Origin: Cupriavidus gilardii
GTDB lineage: Bacteria; Pseudomonadota; Gammaproteobacteria; Burkholderiales; Burkholderiaceae
DNA: 64,000 bases
Reading direction: 5' to 3'
NCBI RefSeq assembly: GCF_008801915.1
Contig: NZ_VZOV01000009.1
Coordinates: 62,001 to 126,000 of the forward strand
Both the position numbers and the translations under genes were made by a program. Below, piece by piece: positions 17,155-26,641 of the stretch; position 1 is the stretch's first letter; every line of letters begins with the position of its first letter. The notes below the pieces were generated by a model that saw nothing but the letters and a program-made list of their open reading frames with translations, searched no databases and had not been told where the DNA came from.

Positions 17155-18386
17155 GGCGACAGTATGCCCATCAGCAGCGGCCGCACGAACAGATCGGCCG
17201 CGTTGTCCGCCGAGGCATCGCGCACCCAGCGGCGCAGCTCGACCGCGGCGTTGATCATGCCGTTGATCTGCAGCGCCGCGATCGATTGGTCGAGCGGCCG
17301 GATCGAGCCGTCCTGCATGCCCTGCACCAGGAATCGCACGAAGCGCGCCGACAGCCGGTTCATCGTCAGCATCTTCTCCTTGCGCATTTCCTCGGGCAAG
17401 GCGCCATAGATGGTCAGCCGCAGCAGCGGCCCCTGGCTGGAGAACTGGTAGTGGACCAGCGCGCGCGTGACCGCGCACAGCTTGTCCCAGCCGGTACCGG
17501 GCCCGTTCTCGACCAGCGTCTGCGTGCTGCGTATCACGTCGAACATCCGGTCGAAGCAGGCGCCGATCAGGTCGTCCTTGTTCTCGTTGTGGTGGTAGAA
17601 CGAACCCTTGGTCAGATTGAGCCGGGCGGAGATGCGGTCGGCCGAGGCGCCGCGGTAGCCCTGCTCGTTCAGCAGTTCGGTGGCCGCGCGCAGGAAGGCC
17701 TGCTGCGTGGTCTCGGGCTGGTCCAGCGACGGCAGCAGCGCGGCGGTATCGAGCGTCGGCTGCCAGCGCGCCGTGCGTGAGCCGATGCCATGCAGCAGCA
17801 GATCGATCACCGACTCGGCGACCTTCGGATAGTCCTCGGGTTCGTAGCGCTCGATCCAGACCATCGCCCCGGTCGCCAGCGACAGCAGCAGGTGGGCGCG
17901 CGCGCTCAGCACGCTGCGCTCGGCCGGGTCGACCGGCGTGCGCTCGCGCAGCAGCTGGCGGATGCGGCGGAACATGTCGTTGTACGCGCTGAACGCGACC
18001 TCGGCATGGCTGTCGGGCAGCGTGCGGATCTCGCGAAAGCTCATCAGCTCCGGACGCTCGCCGGTGGCCGTCAACGCGAGCCGAGCAAAGAACAAACGGA
18101 TAAACCCTGCCACCCGCTCGCCCGGCGTGGGCAGCGCGCCAGCCTGCGCCGCGATGCCGACCATCTCGTCGATGGTCCGCAACAGGCAGGCGACCACCAG
18201 GTCTTCCTTCTTGCGGTAGTAGTAGGTGATGCTGTTGGTGCTCAGGCCGACGTCCTGCGCAACGTCCGACAGCGTGGTGCCGCGCACGCCCTTGCGATTG
18301 AAGCGCACCGCGGCCGCATCGAGAATGGTCTCGCGCTTCTCGACATAGCGGCGCGTCGGGCGGGCTTCGACAGGATCCTTGAGCAT
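17148..18386 (-). CDS. Tandem TetR-family regulator (two DNA-binding domains in one chain)
   Basis: 412 residues, about twice the normal TetR length. The first helix-turn-helix spans roughly residues 18-64 (TLSDVAQDVGLSTNSITYYY), followed by a ligand/dimer domain to about 200. A second complete TetR N-terminus spans 228-274 (ASADRISARLNLTKGSFYHH), with its own C-terminal domain. TetR proteins normally act as homodimers, so this chain may bind as an intramolecular dimer with two non-identical half-site readers. No frameshift or internal start with a good ribosome site explains it as two genes. It lies between the ABC importer and an acyl-CoA ligase and may control either. Confidence 0.9.
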   Translation of the reverse strand: MLKDPVEARPTRRYVEKRETILDAAAVRFNRKGVRGTTLSDVAQDVGLSTNSITYYYRKKEDLVVACLLRTIDEMVGIAAQAGALPTPGERVAGFIRLFFARLALTATGERPELMSFREIRTLPDSHAEVAFSAYNDMFRRIRQLLRERTPVDPAERSVLSARAHLLLSLATGAMVWIERYEPEDYPKVAESVIDLLLHGIGSRTARWQPTLDTAALLPSLDQPETTQQAFLRAATELLNEQGYRGASADRISARLNLTKGSFYHHNENKDDLIGACFDRMFDVIRSTQTLVENGPGTGWDKLCAVTRALVHYQFSSQGPLLRLTIYGALPEEMRKEKMLTMNRLSARFVRFLVQGMQDGSIRPLDQSIAALQINGMINAAVELRRWVRDASADNAADLFVRPLLMGILSPA

Positions 18387-18452
18387 GGAGGAGTGCGTGG
18401 GCGGTCGATCGGTCGGCGGATTATAGCGGGCGGCTCGGCCACCCGAACGGCC

Positions 18453-20015
18453 TCATGCCAACGCCCTGCCCCCGCGAAACCCATCCCGCAACTCGCGCTT
18501 GAGCACCTTGCCGATCGCGCTGCGCGGCAGCTGCGCGCACAGTTCCAGCGCGGCGAGCCGCTGCGTCTTGCCGACCTGCGCATTGACCCATTCGCGCAGC
18601 GCCTCGGCATCGACGGCCGCACCCTCGCGCAGCACCACGAAGGCCACCGGCGTCTCGCCCCAGCTTTGCGACGGCACGCCGACCACCGCGCATTCGACCA
18701 CGTCCGCATGCTGCTGCAGCACCGCCTCGAGGTCGCTCGGATAGATATTGAAGCCGCCGCTGATGATCATGTCCTTCTTGCGGTCCATCAGCGTCAGGAA
18801 ACCGTCCTCGTCGAAGCGGCCGACGTCGCCCGTACGGATGAAGCGCTTGCCGGTCGCGTCGTACCACTCCGCGGCGGCGGTCTTGTCGGGCTGCTTGTGA
18901 TAGCCCGTCATGATGGTGTTCGAATGCCCGACCACTTCGCCGATCTGGCCCACCGGCACCTCGTTGCCGTCGTCGTCGATCAGCCGGATGTCGTGCCCTT
19001 CCATCGGCTTGCCGACCGTATGCAGCTTGTCCGGAAATTCGTGCGCGGCCAGCACGCAGCTGCCGCCGCCTTCGGTCATGCCGTAGTACTCGACCAGTCC
19101 ACCGGGCCAGCGCCGCAGGATGTCGGCCTTCAGCGCGGCGGACAGCGGCGCGCTGGTCGAGAACTTCATCCGGAACGACGACAGGTCGTAGCGATCGAAA
19201 TCCTCGCGGGCCAGCAGCCGCTGGTATTGCACCGGCACCAGCATCGCGTGGGTGACGCGATGCCGCTCGGCCAGTTCGAGATAGCGCTGGGCGTCGAATT
19301 TCCGCATCAGCACCACGGTGCCGCCGAGCGCCAGCGTCGGGATGAAGCTGACCAGCGTGGTGTTCGAATACAGCGGCGTGGCGATCAGCGTCACCGCATC
19401 GGCTCCGTAGCCGCCCGTCTCGTTGACGCGGCGGATCTGGTTCCAGCGCAGCGCGTGGTCGTGCACGATGCCCTTGGGCGCGCCCGTGGTGCCGGACGAA
19501 TAGATGATGTTGAAGACCTGCCGCTGGCGCAGCGGCGTCTCGCGCGGCCGTCTGCCGGCGGGCGCCAGCCAGTCGGCGAATGCGACGCCGGTCTGTGCGC
19601 CGCCCAGTCCGATGCGCGGCACCGTGGCCTCGATACCTGCGCCCTGCAATGCGTCGAGCACCGGGGCGTCGAGGAACAGCAGCTTTGCGTCGGAGTCGGC
19701 GATCATGCCGGCCAGCGCCGGCGGCGTCGACGACGGTGCCAGCGGCGCGATGGCGACGCCGGCACGCAGCCCGCCGAGGAATACCGCCGCATACTCGATC
19801 GACGCGGCGGCGCAGATCGCCAGCGCATCGCCCGGCTGCAGCCCGTCGCGCTGCAGGGCCGCGGCCACGCGGTCGACCAGCCCGTCGAATTCCCGATACG
19901 ACAGGCTGGTACGGTCATCGATGACCGCGGGATGCTCGGGGCGGGCGTTGGCGTGGGCACGGACGCAGTCGGCGAGATTGCCGAGCGGCTGGTCCAGCAG
20001 GGATTCGATCTGCAT
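18453..20015 (-). CDS. AMP-forming acyl-CoA ligase
   Basis: 520 residues. The nucleotide loop is IIYSSGTTGAPKGIVHDHAL, the adenylate motif YYGMTEGGGS, the hinge RFIRTGDVGRFDEDGFLTL, and the C-terminal Lys lies in LPRSAIGKVLKREL. It activates a carboxylic acid to a CoA thioester; the substrate could be a short- or medium-chain, cyclic or aromatic acid. GGAGA lies about ten bases before the ATG. The tandem TetR gene follows 66 bp downstream on the same strand, so the two may be co-transcribed. Confidence 0.92.
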   Translation of the reverse strand: MQIESLLDQPLGNLADCVRAHANARPEHPAVIDDRTSLSYREFDGLVDRVAAALQRDGLQPGDALAICAAASIEYAAVFLGGLRAGVAIAPLAPSSTPPALAGMIADSDAKLLFLDAPVLDALQGAGIEATVPRIGLGGAQTGVAFADWLAPAGRRPRETPLRQRQVFNIIYSSGTTGAPKGIVHDHALRWNQIRRVNETGGYGADAVTLIATPLYSNTTLVSFIPTLALGGTVVLMRKFDAQRYLELAERHRVTHAMLVPVQYQRLLAREDFDRYDLSSFRMKFSTSAPLSAALKADILRRWPGGLVEYYGMTEGGGSCVLAAHEFPDKLHTVGKPMEGHDIRLIDDDGNEVPVGQIGEVVGHSNTIMTGYHKQPDKTAAAEWYDATGKRFIRTGDVGRFDEDGFLTLMDRKKDMIISGGFNIYPSDLEAVLQQHADVVECAVVGVPSQSWGETPVAFVVLREGAAVDAEALREWVNAQVGKTQRLAALELCAQLPRSAIGKVLKRELRDGFRGGRALA

Positions 20016-20218
20016 GGGCGCAAAGTCTCCTTGATCGGGGCCGGCCAGGCGGATTTGCCGTCGCGGCGAACGCGGCCGACCTTCTTTTCTAAATCGCTGC
20101 CGGCCATTGTAAGCGCTGCACTATCGCCCTGCAGCTATCGCTTCCACGGAGTATCGCGACCATACCGAAACAACGAATCGATAAAGCCGCGGCACTCCGG
20201 GAGGCGCGCGAGCGCCTG

Positions 20219-20842
20219 TTACCGCGCGTCGATCGCGACCAGGTTCAGCGCGGCCAGCGGTCCGCCGGGAAACTGGTGCTGGCGTCCGCCGGCATCGAGC
20301 GTGCCGAGATCGATGCCGAGAAAACCCAGCCGCGCGATCAGCGTGGCCACCTCGGCCTTGGCGCCGGCATCGTCGCCCGACAGGAACAGCACGCGGCGAC
20401 CGCCGTCGGCCTGCGGATCGCCCGACACCAGTGCGGGCTGCAGATGATTGAAGGCCTTGACGACACGGGCGCCCGGCACGAGGCCGGCAAACACCGCGGT
20501 CGACGAGATGCCATGCAGGTCCACGGGGCGAAACAGCGGCGCTTCGATCGGATTGTTGGCATCGATCACGATCCGGCCGCCGAAATCGGGCAGTCCTGCC
20601 AGTGCCGCCGGCAGCTTGGACCAATTCACGGCAACCAGCACGATGTCCTGCGCCGCGGCTTGCTCGCGCGTGCCCGCGCGAATCGATGGGCCGATCGCCC
20701 TTACGGCGTCCTGCAGCGTGTCCGGGCCCCGGCTGTTGGCGATCACCGCTTCGATGCCGTGGCGGGCCAGCGCCTTCGCAAACGCGGTGCCGATCGCGCC
20801 GGCACCGATGATGCCGATGGTCTTGCCGATGTCGTTACGCAT
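20219..20842 (-). CDS. NADPH-dependent F420 reductase-like oxidoreductase
   Basis: 207 residues. A Rossmann start GIIGAGAIGTAFAKAL, then ANSRGPDTL and VVKAFNHLQP, as in the F420-dependent NADP oxidoreductase (NADP_oxidored) family. In bacteria without F420 these are dinucleotide-binding proteins of unclear substrate. AGGAGAGAG precedes the ATG. It starts 14 bp after the SDR gene on the same strand, so it belongs to that unit. Confidence 0.85.
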   Translation of the reverse strand: MRNDIGKTIGIIGAGAIGTAFAKALARHGIEAVIANSRGPDTLQDAVRAIGPSIRAGTREQAAAQDIVLVAVNWSKLPAALAGLPDFGGRIVIDANNPIEAPLFRPVDLHGISSTAVFAGLVPGARVVKAFNHLQPALVSGDPQADGGRRVLFLSGDDAGAKAEVATLIARLGFLGIDLGTLDAGGRQHQFPGGPLAALNLVAIDAR

Positions 20843-20856
20843 GACTCTCTCCTGGC

Positions 20857-21609
20857 TCAGGCCGTGAAGCCGCCGTCCGCGACGATATCGGCACCGGTCA
20901 CGAATGCTGCGTCGGGCCCCGCGAGGAAGGCGACCACGCCGGCGATCTCGCGCGGCTGACCGTACCGGCCCAAGGCAATGCCGGGGCCGACGATCTCGCT
21001 GACCGGGCCGCCATCGGGATTCATGTCGGTATCGGTCGGGCCGGGATGGACCGTATTGACGGTGATGCCCTTCGGGCCGAGGTCGCGTACCAGGCTGCGG
21101 TTGAAGCCCGCAATGGCGCCCTTGGTCAGGGTATAGAGCGACGCGGTCGGAAAGGCCGCGTACCGCGTCATCGACGAGCCGATATGAATCACGCGGCCAC
21201 CGGGCTTCATCTGCCGCACGGCTTCCTGGGTGGCGACGAACACGCCCGTCACATTGACCGCGATCATCCGTTCATAGGTCTCGAACGGGATGTCCTCGAT
21301 GGCGCCGCCCAGGCCCAGGCCGGCGTTGTTGACAAGAATGTCGATGCCGCCGAAGGCCTCGACCGTCCCGGTCACTGCCCGACGCACGGCGGACGGGTCA
21401 CCGGCGTCGGCGGCAATCGCGACGGCGCGGCCTCCGGCCGCCACGATGTCGTCCACGACAGCGGCGGCCTTGTCGGGTGATGCGCTGTAGGTCAGCGCGA
21501 CGGCCGCGCCGTCGGCGGCGAGCCTGCGGGCAATGGCGGCGCCGATGGAGCGCGAGCCGCCGGTCACGAGGGCCGTCTTGCCGGCCAGGGGAAGAATCTG
21601 TTGCGTCAT
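20857..21609 (-). CDS. Short-chain dehydrogenase/reductase
   Basis: 250 residues from ATG 21609 (GGAGA upstream). Classical SDR with TGGSRSIGAAIA, NNAGLGLGG, the catalytic Ser in IHIGSSMTRY and YTLTK for Tyr-x-x-x-Lys, ending with the usual FVTGADIVADGG. Probably reduces a ketone or oxidises an alcohol with NAD(P). It is divergent from a LysR gene (spacer 117 bp), which is likely its regulator. Confidence 0.92.
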   Translation of the reverse strand: MTQQILPLAGKTALVTGGSRSIGAAIARRLAADGAAVALTYSASPDKAAAVVDDIVAAGGRAVAIAADAGDPSAVRRAVTGTVEAFGGIDILVNNAGLGLGGAIEDIPFETYERMIAVNVTGVFVATQEAVRQMKPGGRVIHIGSSMTRYAAFPTASLYTLTKGAIAGFNRSLVRDLGPKGITVNTVHPGPTDTDMNPDGGPVSEIVGPGIALGRYGQPREIAGVVAFLAGPDAAFVTGADIVADGGFTA

Positions 21610-21726
21610 GGCTGTTTCTCCGTAGGTCAATCGAAAAGGTGTGAACGGAGTATGGGAGGCGGATTGCCCGATGTTTAGCCAGCAATGACTGGAATGATTT
21701 TCAAGTGTTCATATAAGATGAGCAAC

Positions 21727-22701
21727 ATGGAGACCCTCGCGAACCTCGAATCGTTCGTCCGCAGCGCCGAATCGGGCAGCTTTTCTGCTGCCGGCCGCCG
21801 GCTGGCGCTGACGCCGGCCGCGGTCAGCCGCAATGTGGCCATGCTGGAGCGCAATCTCGGTGTCAGGCTGTTTCAGCGCTCGACGCGCAAGCTGACGTTG
21901 ACCGAGGCGGGCGAGCGCTTCCTCGCGGCCATCGGCGGCAACCTGGAGGCGCTGCAGGCGGCCATTGCCACCGTCTCCAGCGATCGAGGCGAGCCCGCCG
22001 GCGTGCTCAAGCTGAGCCTGGCGCCTTCTTTCGGCGTGACCTGGGTGATGCCGCTGCTGCCCGAATTTCTTGCCCGCTATCCCGCAATCCGGCCCGAATG
22101 GCACTTCGACAATCGTGCGGTCGACCTGATCGCCGAAGGATTCGACGCCGCCATCGGCGGAGGCTTTGAACTGGCGGCGGGGATGGTGTCCCGCACGCTG
22201 GCGCCCGCGCATGTGATCGCCGTCGCATCGCCGGCGTACTTGCGGGGGCGCACGTTGCCGACCCATCCATCGATGCTGCAATCGCTGGATGGCATCGTCA
22301 TGCGATCGGGACGTACCGGGCGTACCCGCCAGTGGGTCATGCGCGATGCCGCCGGCGACGAACAGGGAATCGAGATGCAAGAGCGGATCGTCCTCAACGA
22401 TCCGGCCGCCATGCGCGAAGCTGCCTTGCAAGGACTTGGCGTGACGCTGCTGGCAGTGCCCGATGTGCTGCCGTGGCTGGAGCGCGGCGAACTGGTCCGC
22501 GTCCTGCCACAGTGGTACGCCGATGCGGGAGCGATCTCGCTGTACTACCCCACGCGCACGCTGCTGCCGGCCAAGACGCGTGTATTCGTCGACTATGTAG
22601 TGGAGGTCTTTCGCCGCGAGCGGCTGGCGGAGCGGTTTGCTGGCAGCCTCGGCGGCCTGCGCCACGAGGGCCGGGGAAGGCCGCGGCGCGGCCTTACTTG
22701 A
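21727..22701 (+). CDS. LysR-family transcriptional regulator
   Basis: 324 residues from ATG 21727, the point where the conserved METLANLESFVRSAESGSFS begins; ATG 21718 is an alternative. The winged helix-turn-helix covers the first 60 residues (LTPAAVSRNVAMLERNLGVRLF). The effector domain follows. Divergent from the SDR/F420-type reductase pair. The 3' end runs eight bases into the end of the convergent regA gene. Confidence 0.9.
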   Translation: METLANLESFVRSAESGSFSAAGRRLALTPAAVSRNVAMLERNLGVRLFQRSTRKLTLTEAGERFLAAIGGNLEALQAAIATVSSDRGEPAGVLKLSLAPSFGVTWVMPLLPEFLARYPAIRPEWHFDNRAVDLIAEGFDAAIGGGFELAAGMVSRTLAPAHVIAVASPAYLRGRTLPTHPSMLQSLDGIVMRSGRTGRTRQWVMRDAAGDEQGIEMQERIVLNDPAAMREAALQGLGVTLLAVPDVLPWLERGELVRVLPQWYADAGAISLYYPTRTLLPAKTRVFVDYVVEVFRRERLAERFAGSLGGLRHEGRGRPRRGLT

Positions 22702-23290
22702 TCCGCTGCTTCTCGAGCTTGCGCGCCAGCGTGCGGCGATGCATGCCGAGCCGGCGCGCCGCCTCGGAGATATTGAAGCCGGTTGCGGCCAGCGTCTCGT
22801 GGATGTGCTCCCACTCGAGCGTCTTGATCGAGGTAGGGCGGCCGGTGACCTCGACGTCGACGTCGCCGGTGGCGCGCTCGAAGGCGGCCTCGATGTCGTC
22901 GGTAGTCGACGGCTTGGCCAGATAGTGGCAGGCGCCCAGCTTGACGGCCTCGACCGCGGTGGCGATGCTGGCGTAGCCGGTCAGCACGACAATCAGCATG
23001 TCGGCATCGTGCGCATGCAGCGCCTGCACGCAGGCCAGGCCCGAGGCCTCGCCCTTGAGCTTCAGGTCCACCACCGCATAGCCGGGCGAATGTTCCTTCA
23101 GCAGTTCGTTCATCCCTTCGAGGCTGGTCGCATGCAGGACCTGATAGCCGCGCCGTTCGAACGAGCGGCGCAGCGTGCGGGCGAAGGCGGCGTCGTCCTC
23201 GACGATCATCAGCACGCGTCCGGCCTCGTCCTGCGTCTGCGCCGCTTGGCCGGCCGCCGCGGGGCCGCGCTCGGGATCATTGGGCAGCAT
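22694..23290 (-). CDS. regA: RegA/PrrA/ActR-type response regulator
   Basis: 198 residues. The receiver has the acidic pair EDD (31-33), phosphoacceptor Asp75 in VVDLKLKG, and Lys in YLAKPST. A Fis-type helix-turn-helix closes the protein (NISEAARRLGMHRRTLARKL). This short receiver-plus-Fis layout is the RegA family, global regulators of respiration and redox balance. The start overlaps the end of the partner kinase by 14 bases, so the two are co-expressed. The cytochrome bo3 genes lie upstream on the same strand. Confidence 0.93.
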   Translation of the reverse strand: MLPNDPERGPAAAGQAAQTQDEAGRVLMIVEDDAAFARTLRRSFERRGYQVLHATSLEGMNELLKEHSPGYAVVDLKLKGEASGLACVQALHAHDADMLIVVLTGYASIATAVEAVKLGACHYLAKPSTTDDIEAAFERATGDVDVEVTGRPTSIKTLEWEHIHETLAATGFNISEAARRLGMHRRTLARKLEKQRIK

Positions 23291-24656
23291 CTTCGGCCTC
23301 CTCTTCCAGCGTGATTGCCGCCAGCGGCAGCTTCATCGTGACCATCGCCCCGCCCTGCGGACGGTTATGCGCGGCCACACTGCCGCCCAGCGTGCGAGCA
23401 ACATTGACGACCAGGAACAGCCCCAACCCGCCGCCCGGCCGGCCCTTGCTCGACTGATAGGGCTTGCCCAGGCGCTCGAGCATCTGCGGCGCGAAACCGG
23501 GGCCTTCGTCGAGGACCGACAGCACCAGCGTATCATCCTCGCGCCGCACGTCGAAGCCGACCCAGCGCGGCGACGCCTCCAGCGCGTTGTCCAGCACGTT
23601 GCAGACCATCTGCTTGATCGCCGAGTCCGACAGGATCGGCAGGTCCGGGCCGAAGCGGTAGTCGTAGGAGAACTCGGCGACCGGCCGGGTCGCGCGCCAT
23701 TCCGCAACGAGGTCGTCGACGAAGCGGCGCACCGTGGTTTCGGTCAGCGCCTCGCCGCGCGCCTCGCCCGCGGACAGCAGGATGCCGCTGACGATCGACT
23801 TGCAGCGCTGCACCTGTGTCTGCATCTCGCCGAGCTCCTGCAGCAGCTCGGGGTCCTTCGAGAACGGTTCCATGCGGCGCCAGTCGGACAGGATCACCGC
23901 CAGCGTGGCCAGCGGCGTGCCCAGTTCATGCGCGGCCCCCGAGGCCAGCAGGCCCATGCGGACGATATGTTCTTCCTCGGCGGCGCGCTGGCGCAGGTCG
24001 GCCAGATGCTCGTCGCGGGCGCGCAGATTGCGCATGATCCGCGTGATGAAGACCACCAGCAGCGCCGCGTTCAACACGAAGCAGATCAGCATGCCCTGGA
24101 TGTAGAGGCTGCGGAGCCCCTGCTCGTGGTCCGGCGGCAGCGCCAGCGGCTTGCCGACCAGCGCCAGGCCGGCGAAGCACGACGCGGTGACCACCACGAT
24201 GACCCAGATCGACCATGCCTGCAGCAGCACCGCGCCGAGGATCACCTGCAGCAGATAAAGAAAGACGAAGGGGTTGGAGGCGCCGCCGCTCAGATACAGC
24301 AGCGCGGTCAGCATGCCGATATCGACCAGCAGCGAGACGAACAGCTGCGTCTGCGAGACCTCGGCGACGACAAAGCGCAGCCGCAGCAGACTGAGCGCGT
24401 TGAAGGCGATCAGCCCGAGCAGCACCGCCAGCATCTGGTTGACCGGCAGCGGCACGTCCAGGCCGAAATGCACGACGCTGATGGTGGCAACCTGCCCCAG
24501 CACCGCGATCCAGCGCAGCTCGATCAGCTGCTCCATGTTCTTGCGGGCGGTGGCGTCGAGCGCGCGCTCGCCGCGGCGCGCCGGGGCCGGAGCGCCGTTG
24601 GGCGCCGCCAGCGTGGCGCCGGCGGCCTTCGGCGGGGAATCGGTGGAAAGAGGCAT
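23277..24656 (-). CDS. regB: RegB/PrrB-type redox sensor histidine kinase
   Basis: 459 residues from ATG 24656. Six membrane helices lie between about 50 and 205. The quinone-site heptapeptide GGxxNPF is present as GGASNPF (124-130). The H-box is GAAHELGTPLATL (phospho-His243), and the redox-active Cys of RegB is kept in VQRCKSIV (Cys285). The ATPase domain ends with GGGLGLFLVVNVARTLGG. RegB kinases respond to the ubiquinone pool and cytoplasmic redox state. Both diagnostic sensing features are visible, so the assignment is firm. Confidence 0.94.
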   Translation of the reverse strand: MPLSTDSPPKAAGATLAAPNGAPAPARRGERALDATARKNMEQLIELRWIAVLGQVATISVVHFGLDVPLPVNQMLAVLLGLIAFNALSLLRLRFVVAEVSQTQLFVSLLVDIGMLTALLYLSGGASNPFVFLYLLQVILGAVLLQAWSIWVIVVVTASCFAGLALVGKPLALPPDHEQGLRSLYIQGMLICFVLNAALLVVFITRIMRNLRARDEHLADLRQRAAEEEHIVRMGLLASGAAHELGTPLATLAVILSDWRRMEPFSKDPELLQELGEMQTQVQRCKSIVSGILLSAGEARGEALTETTVRRFVDDLVAEWRATRPVAEFSYDYRFGPDLPILSDSAIKQMVCNVLDNALEASPRWVGFDVRREDDTLVLSVLDEGPGFAPQMLERLGKPYQSSKGRPGGGLGLFLVVNVARTLGGSVAAHNRPQGGAMVTMKLPLAAITLEEEAEDAAQ

Positions 24657-24756
24657 CGTCAGGGTCGAAGCAGGATGGCAGCGGCGTGCGCAGCGTACCG
24701 CCGCGGCGCCGCGGGTCAATGCATGCCGTGCGAACCGGCATGCCCCGCATTGTCCC

Positions 24757-25554
24757 TCATCGGCCGCGGCGCAGCCGCAGTTCCTCGCGGCCGACGTACC
24801 AGGCGGCGCCCAGCACCATCAGCGCCAGCCCGTACCAGGTCAACGCATAGACCAGATGGCTGTTGTGGAAGGTCACCACGGTGAGCCCGCCGACCGGCCA
24901 GCGGCGCGGTGCGCCCGACGCGCCGAACGCCTCCGGCGGGCCGGCATCGGCATCGATGAAGTACGGCGCGACCCGCTCCAGTTCGCGAGCGGCGGCGATC
25001 GCCTGCACATCGCGGGAGTACCAGCGGTCGGCGGCCGGGTCGTTGCGGCGCAGAAAGCCCCCGCCCGGCTGGGTGATCCGCAGCAGGCCGGTGACCGTGG
25101 TTTCACCGGTCGGCTCATCCTTGGCCCGGCTCTCGCGCGAGCGGAATTCCGGCGGCACGAAGCCGCGGTTGATCAGCACCACGGTGCCGTCGCGCATCCG
25201 CATCGGCGTCATCACCCAGAATCCGCCGCCCAGCGCGGTCGTGGCCTGCACCAGCGTCTCGCGGTCGTGCAGGAAGGTGCCGCTCACGCGTACATGCCGG
25301 TATTCGTCGGCCGCGGCACTGATCAGCGGCCATCGCTCGGGCGCCGGTGCGTCGACCGGCGGCGCATGGACGCGCGCCTCGACGCGTTCGATCAGGTCCA
25401 GCTTCCAGGCGCGGCGCTCGACCTGCCAGGTGCCCAAGGCAAACAGCCCGGCGAAAGCCAGTACCGCCAGCAGCGCCAGCACCGCGAGGGCGGCCGGGCT
25501 GCGGGGAACGGGCTTGCGATCCGGGCTGTGTTTTACAGGTCGAGGCGAGGTCAA
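24757..25554 (-). CDS. SURF1-family oxidase assembly protein
   Basis: About 265 residues if translation starts at TTG 25554, which overlaps the cyoD stop; an ATG at 25620 would overlap cyoD by 70 bases and is less likely. SURF1 features are an N-terminal membrane helix ending FALGTWQVERRAWK, the conserved FWVMTPM and INRGFVP stretches, and a C-terminal helix HLVYALTWYGLALMVLGA. Such proteins help insert heme into heme-copper oxidases. Placement after cyoABCD suggests service to this quinol oxidase. Confidence 0.9.
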   Translation of the reverse strand: MTSPRPVKHSPDRKPVPRSPAALAVLALLAVLAFAGLFALGTWQVERRAWKLDLIERVEARVHAPPVDAPAPERWPLISAAADEYRHVRVSGTFLHDRETLVQATTALGGGFWVMTPMRMRDGTVVLINRGFVPPEFRSRESRAKDEPTGETTVTGLLRITQPGGGFLRRNDPAADRWYSRDVQAIAAARELERVAPYFIDADAGPPEAFGASGAPRRWPVGGLTVVTFHNSHLVYALTWYGLALMVLGAAWYVGREELRLRRGR

Positions 25555-25988
25555 GGCATCGATTTCATGTCGTGCGTCATCGTCGGCATCATATTTGTGT
25601 TCATGTGATACATGACCCAAAGCGAGCCGGCCAGCGTGATGACGACCAGGATGATCGTGAAGATCAGCGCCAGCATGTTCCAGCCACCTTCCGACTTGGT
25701 GTTCATGTGCAGGAAGTAGATCATGTGGACCACGATCTGCACGGCGCCGAAGCCGAGGATCACCAGCGCGGTGGTGTTCTGATTGTCGATGACCTTGCCC
25801 ATCACCAGCCAGAACGGGATCGCCGTCAGGATCACCGACAGCACGAAGCCGATCACATAGCTCTTGAGGGTGCCATGCGCGGCGCCATCGTCGTGATCGT
25901 GGTGATCGTCGTGGCCATGGCCATGATCGCCGTGATGACCGTGGCCCTTGTCGGCCAGGTTCGAGAACGAATAGTCGTGGGCGCTCAT
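25551..25988 (-). CDS. cyoD: Cytochrome bo3 ubiquinol oxidase subunit IV
   Basis: 145 residues, longer than the usual ~110. Three membrane helices follow the conserved LKSYVIGFVLSVILTAIPFW, with FLHMNTKSEGGWN in the middle. The extra length is mainly an N-terminal His/Asp/Gly-rich segment (about residues 14-37) with more than ten histidines, which could bind metal ions. The ATG overlaps the cyoC stop as ATGA. Confidence 0.95.
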   Translation of the reverse strand: MSAHDYSFSNLADKGHGHHGDHGHGHDDHHDHDDGAAHGTLKSYVIGFVLSVILTAIPFWLVMGKVIDNQNTTALVILGFGAVQIVVHMIYFLHMNTKSEGGWNMLALIFTIILVVITLAGSLWVMYHMNTNMMPTMTHDMKSMP

Positions 25989-26641
25989 ACCATCACTCCC
26001 ATCAGATAGACGAAGGTAAACACGCCGATCCAGACCACATCCAGAAAGTGCCAGAACAGCGACAGGCACATCAGGCGACGCTTGTTGGCGGCGATCAGGC
26101 CGTGCTTGTTCAGCTGGAACATCAGCGTGATCAGCCAGATGATGCCGAAGGTCACGTGCAGGCCGTGGGTGCCGACCAGCGTGAAGAACGACGACAGGAA
26201 CGCGCTGCGCTGCGGCACCGCGCCTTCGTGGATCAGGTGCGAGAACTCGTACAGCTCCAGGCCGACGAAGGCCGCGCCCAGCAGGCCGGTGATGGCCAGC
26301 CACACCATCGTGCCCTTGAGCTTGTTGCGCTGCATCTCCAGCATCGCGAAGCCGTAGGTGATCGACGACAGCAGCAGCATCGACGTGTTCAGCGCCACCA
26401 GCGGCAGGTCGAACAGGTCGGCGCCCGACGGGCCCGCCGCATAGCTGCGGCCGAGCACGCCGTGCACGGCGAACAGGCAGGCGAAGATGAGGCAGTCGCT
26501 CATCAGGTACAGCCAGAAGCCCAGCATCGTCCCGTTCTGCGGATGATGCTCGGTCGGCAGGTAGAAGCGCAGCTCGTTGGAGCCGCCGCGGACCGGCGCG
26601 CCGCTGGCGCCGGCCGGTTGGGTTGCAATGGTGTCAAGCAT
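25985..26641 (-). CDS. cyoC: Cytochrome bo3 ubiquinol oxidase subunit III
   Basis: 218 residues from ATG 26641, overlapping the end of cyoB by eight bases. Subunit III pattern: [21 protein letters not shown], the lipid-site Glu in [24 protein letters not shown] and [19 protein letters not shown]. Five membrane helices. It stabilises the catalytic core of the quinol oxidase in the inner membrane. Confidence 0.96.
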   Translation of the reverse strand: MLDTIATQPAGASGAPVRGGSNELRFYLPTEHHPQNGTMLGFWLYLMSDCLIFACLFAVHGVLGRSYAAGPSGADLFDLPLVALNTSMLLLSSITYGFAMLEMQRNKLKGTMVWLAITGLLGAAFVGLELYEFSHLIHEGAVPQRSAFLSSFFTLVGTHGLHVTFGIIWLITLMFQLNKHGLIAANKRRLMCLSLFWHFLDVVWIGVFTFVYLMGVMV

